The position numbers were made by a program, and so were the translations under genes. Shown here piece by piece: positions 61,910 to 64,000 of a DNA stretch of 64,000 nt. Positions within the stretch are counted from its first letter, which is position 1, and each line of letters opens with the position of its first letter. This stretch comes from Hydrogenophaga borbori. GTDB taxonomy: Bacteria; Pseudomonadota; Gammaproteobacteria; Burkholderiales; Burkholderiaceae_C. The DNA lies in assembly GCF_003417535.1 (NCBI RefSeq), contig NZ_QVLS01000007.1, positions 62,001 through 126,000 on the forward strand, given 5' to 3'. The notes under the pieces are model-generated. The model saw only the letters and a program-made list of their open reading frames with translations, did no database searches and had not been told where the DNA came from.

Positions 61910-63853
61910 ATGAGTTTCATTCAAGCCTTTGATCAGCACGGCGCCTGGCGCAAGCAGTTCGCGCTGCGCCTGAAGCTCCTGTCCGAATGGCTGGCCGACC
62001 ACGACCTGATGGAGCCGGGCATCCGCGAACGGCTGGACCAGCTGCACGCCCAGATCAAGAACGACAAGATCACGGTCGCCTTCGTGGCCGAGTTTTCGCG
62101 CGGCAAGTCCGAACTCATCAACGCCGTGTTCTTCGCGGGTTACGGCCGGCGCATCATGCCGGCGAGCGCGGGTCGCACCACCATGTGCCCCACCGAGCTG
62201 GCCTACGACGCCGACCTGCCCCCCTGCCTGCGCCTGCTGCCCATCGAGACGCGCCTGCAGCCGCAATCCCTGCTCGACTGGCGCCACGCCCCCGCCAAGT
62301 GGGAGCGCGTCGACCTCGACGTGAACGACCCCAAGCAACTCGCCAAAGCGATCCAGAAGGTGTCGGAGGTGCGGCACGTGCCGGTGGACGAGGCGCGCGC
62401 CCTGGGCTTCTGGCACGACGAACTGCCCGAGGACAACCCCTTGCCCGGCCCGGACGGCCTGATCGAAGTACCGCGCTGGCGCCACGCGCTCATCAACATG
62501 GCGCACCCGCTGCTCAAGCAGGGCCTGGTCATCCTGGACACGCCGGGCCTCAACGCCATCGGCGCGGAACCCGAGCTCACCGTGAGCCTGCTGCCCCAGG
62601 CGCACGCGGTGGTGTTCATCCTGGCGGCCGACACGGGCGTGACCAAGTCCGACCTGAGCATCTGGCGCCAGCACCTGGCCACCCTGGGCGACGGACAGGC
62701 CTCGCGCCTGGTCGTGCTCAACAAGATCGACACCATGTGGGACGCGCTGAGCTCGCCCGAGCAGGTGCAGCTGCAGATTGCCGCGCAGCGCGCCGATTCG
62801 GCCGAGATCCTGGGCGTGCCTCAGTCGCAGGTGCTCGCGGTGTCGGCCCAGAAGGGCTTGCTCGCCAAGGTCAACCGCGACGAGGAACTGCTCAAGGCCA
62901 GCCAGCTGATCGACCTGGAGCGTGCGCTCGGCGAAGGCCTGCTGGGCCAGCGCCGCCGCATCCTGGGTGCGGCCGTGGCGTCCGGCGTCGAGGCGCTGCG
63001 CGGCGAGGCCGGTCGCATGGTGCATTCGCGCCTGCGCGACCTGGTCGAGCAGATCCAGGAGCTGGACGGCCTGCGGGGCAAGAACGCGGGCGTGATCAAG
63101 CAGATGCGCCTGCGCATCGAACAGGAGCAGGCCGACTTCGACGCCAGCGGGGCCAAGATCCAGGCGGTGCGCTCGGTGCACCTGCGCCTGCTCAAGGACC
63201 TGTTCGCGTTGCTCAGTCCCTCGCACCTGAAGGCCGAGGTCGCCACGCTCGCGAAGCAGCTCAAGAGCCCCGGCATCAAGCTCGGCGTGCGCCGCGCCTA
63301 TGACGGCACCTTCAACCGCCTGCGCGAAGACCTCGCGCGCGCCGATGAGATGGCCGGCGAGATCCAGTCCATGCTGGAAGGCAGCTTCAAGAACCTCAAC
63401 GCCGAGTACGGCTTCTCGCTGCAGGCGCCGTCATCGCCGCAGCTCGCGCTCTACCGCCGGGACCTCGACCTGATCGAGAAAAGCCACCTGCAGTACCTGA
63501 GCCTGGGCAACGCGCTGCGCCTGGCGCAGCCCGAGTTCGCCGAGCGCCTGGCGCGCGCGCTGATGAGCCGCCTGCGCGTGGTCTATGAGACCGCGGTCAA
63601 CGAGGTCGAGCTCTGGAACAAGTCGGCCGCGGCCCAGCTCGACGCGCAGCTGCGCGAGCGCCGCCGCAACTTCACGCGCCGCATCGAGGCGGTCTCGCGC
63701 ATCCAGCAGGCCGCCAGTGGCCTCGACGAGCGCATCCGCGAGTTGCAGGGGCAGCAGACGGCGCTCAACCAGCTCGAGGCCAAGTTCGAGGAACTCACCG
63801 CGCACTTGCTGGCGGCGCCCGACGAAGAACCCGCCGAAGCCCTCGCGGCATGA
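61910..63853 (+). CDS. bacterial dynamin-like GTPase
   Basis: A 647-residue dynamin-superfamily protein. The P-loop is AEFSRGKS (residues 60-67), the switch region follows in SAGRTTMCPTELAYD, G3 is LDTPGLN and G4 is VLNKIDTMWD. A long helical stalk region with coiled-coil character fills residues 330-630. Such proteins remodel or fuse membranes; the target membrane here is unknown. The stop overlaps the mutY start by four bases. ATG 61910 gives MSFIQAFDQHG. Confidence 0.9.
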   Translation: MSFIQAFDQHGAWRKQFALRLKLLSEWLADHDLMEPGIRERLDQLHAQIKNDKITVAFVAEFSRGKSELINAVFFAGYGRRIMPASAGRTTMCPTELAYDADLPPCLRLLPIETRLQPQSLLDWRHAPAKWERVDLDVNDPKQLAKAIQKVSEVRHVPVDEARALGFWHDELPEDNPLPGPDGLIEVPRWRHALINMAHPLLKQGLVILDTPGLNAIGAEPELTVSLLPQAHAVVFILAADTGVTKSDLSIWRQHLATLGDGQASRLVVLNKIDTMWDALSSPEQVQLQIAAQRADSAEILGVPQSQVLAVSAQKGLLAKVNRDEELLKASQLIDLERALGEGLLGQRRRILGAAVASGVEALRGEAGRMVHSRLRDLVEQIQELDGLRGKNAGVIKQMRLRIEQEQADFDASGAKIQAVRSVHLRLLKDLFALLSPSHLKAEVATLAKQLKSPGIKLGVRRAYDGTFNRLREDLARADEMAGEIQSMLEGSFKNLNAEYGFSLQAPSSPQLALYRRDLDLIEKSHLQYLSLGNALRLAQPEFAERLARALMSRLRVVYETAVNEVELWNKSAAAQLDAQLRERRRNFTRRIEAVSRIQQAASGLDERIRELQGQQTALNQLEAKFEELTAHLLAAPDEEPAEALAA

Positions 63854-64000
63854 GCGGCGCACGGCCGCCCGGAGGCGCTCGCACCGCAGCGCGCAGCACG
63901 GTGGGGCATCCCATGCGGGCGCTGCCCGCGGACTTCGCGCCGCGCCTCATCCACTGGCAGGCCCGGGACGGCCGGCACGGACTGCCCTGGCAGGGCACAC
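63850..64000 (+). CDS. mutY: A/G-specific adenine glycosylase, N-terminal part (runs off the right edge)
   Basis: Only about 50 codons are inside the window. After an unstructured start the sequence reads FAPRLIHWQARDGRHGLPWQGT, matching the MutY N-terminus, which normally continues with the DPYRVWLSEIMLQQT region. The ATG at 63850 overlaps the dynamin stop (ATGA); an in-frame ATG at 63913 would give a more typical N-terminus and is a real alternative. MutY removes adenine mispaired with 8-oxoguanine, working with MutM. Confidence 0.85.
   Translation, partial: MSGARPPGGARTAARSTVGHPMRALPADFAPRLIHWQARDGRHGLPWQGT

Overview
This window is a high-GC, densely packed chromosomal segment whose gene content and order point to a betaproteobacterium of the order Burkholderiales, most likely family Comamonadaceae. 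The support is the cytochrome c oxidase assembly locus with its small family-specific membrane proteins, two orphan Bug-type (TctC) solute-binding proteins, and the lolB-ispE-tRNA-Gln-prs-rplY-pth run. The family assignment is an inference from gene order and protein character, not from a database search. There is no sign of phage, plasmid, insertion sequence or CRISPR, and no gene-free stretch longer than 300 bases.

Layout. 1-6250: aa3-type cytochrome c oxidase assembly and maturation (small assembly protein tail, ctaG, DUF2970, coxC, an antisense DUF2909 gene, SURF1, a SCO-like protein, ctaA, ctaB, sco1). 6300-18030: a mixed region with a Bug protein, an iron-sulfur flavin reductase, an SDR protein, tRNA-Leu(CAA), cysM, a Nudix hydrolase, TusA-like and PGDH-like proteins, valS, and an FAD monooxygenase/DUF2783/VOC dioxygenase operon. 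18180-21260: yaaA, a prolyl-4-hydroxylase-like dioxygenase, queF and an RRM RNA-binding protein. 21310-24070: an ECF sigma/anti-sigma pair divergent from a ferritin-like and a DUF3455 protein. 24170-38220: histone-deacetylase-like amidohydrolase, crotonase, dinB, SIMPL protein, FMN 2-hydroxyacid oxidase, DUF4124, Bug protein, enolase-superfamily enzyme and LysR regulator, argH, an AlgZ/AlgR-type two-component system and recJ. 38218-43680: COG4255-type protein, lolC/E and lolD, META lipoprotein, TatD, a DNA glycosylase and a haloacid dehalogenase.

43700-49760 is the most notable part: a bufferin-type RiPP system. A cysteine-containing DUF2282 precursor (bufA), a DUF692/MNIO modifying enzyme (bufB), a DUF2063 partner (bufC) and a DoxX membrane protein form a tight operon. 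It is divergent from an ECF sigma factor with a short HxxxCxxC (zinc-type) anti-sigma factor. A flavin oxidoreductase and a DUF4399 periplasmic protein follow the operon, and a secreted protein with a DQTR tandem repeat follows the anti-sigma gene.

49770-64000 returns to housekeeping: ftsY, an active/inactive pair of M16 peptidases, rsmD, coaD, a 2[4Fe-4S] ferredoxin, pth, rplY, prs, tRNA-Gln(TTG), ispE, lolB, a TPR lipoprotein-pathway neighbour, mutM, a dynamin-like GTPase and the start of mutY.

Several intergenic gaps carry copies of a GC-rich palindromic repeat family. Many operons use 4-base ATGA or GTGA overlaps, which were used to choose start codons.
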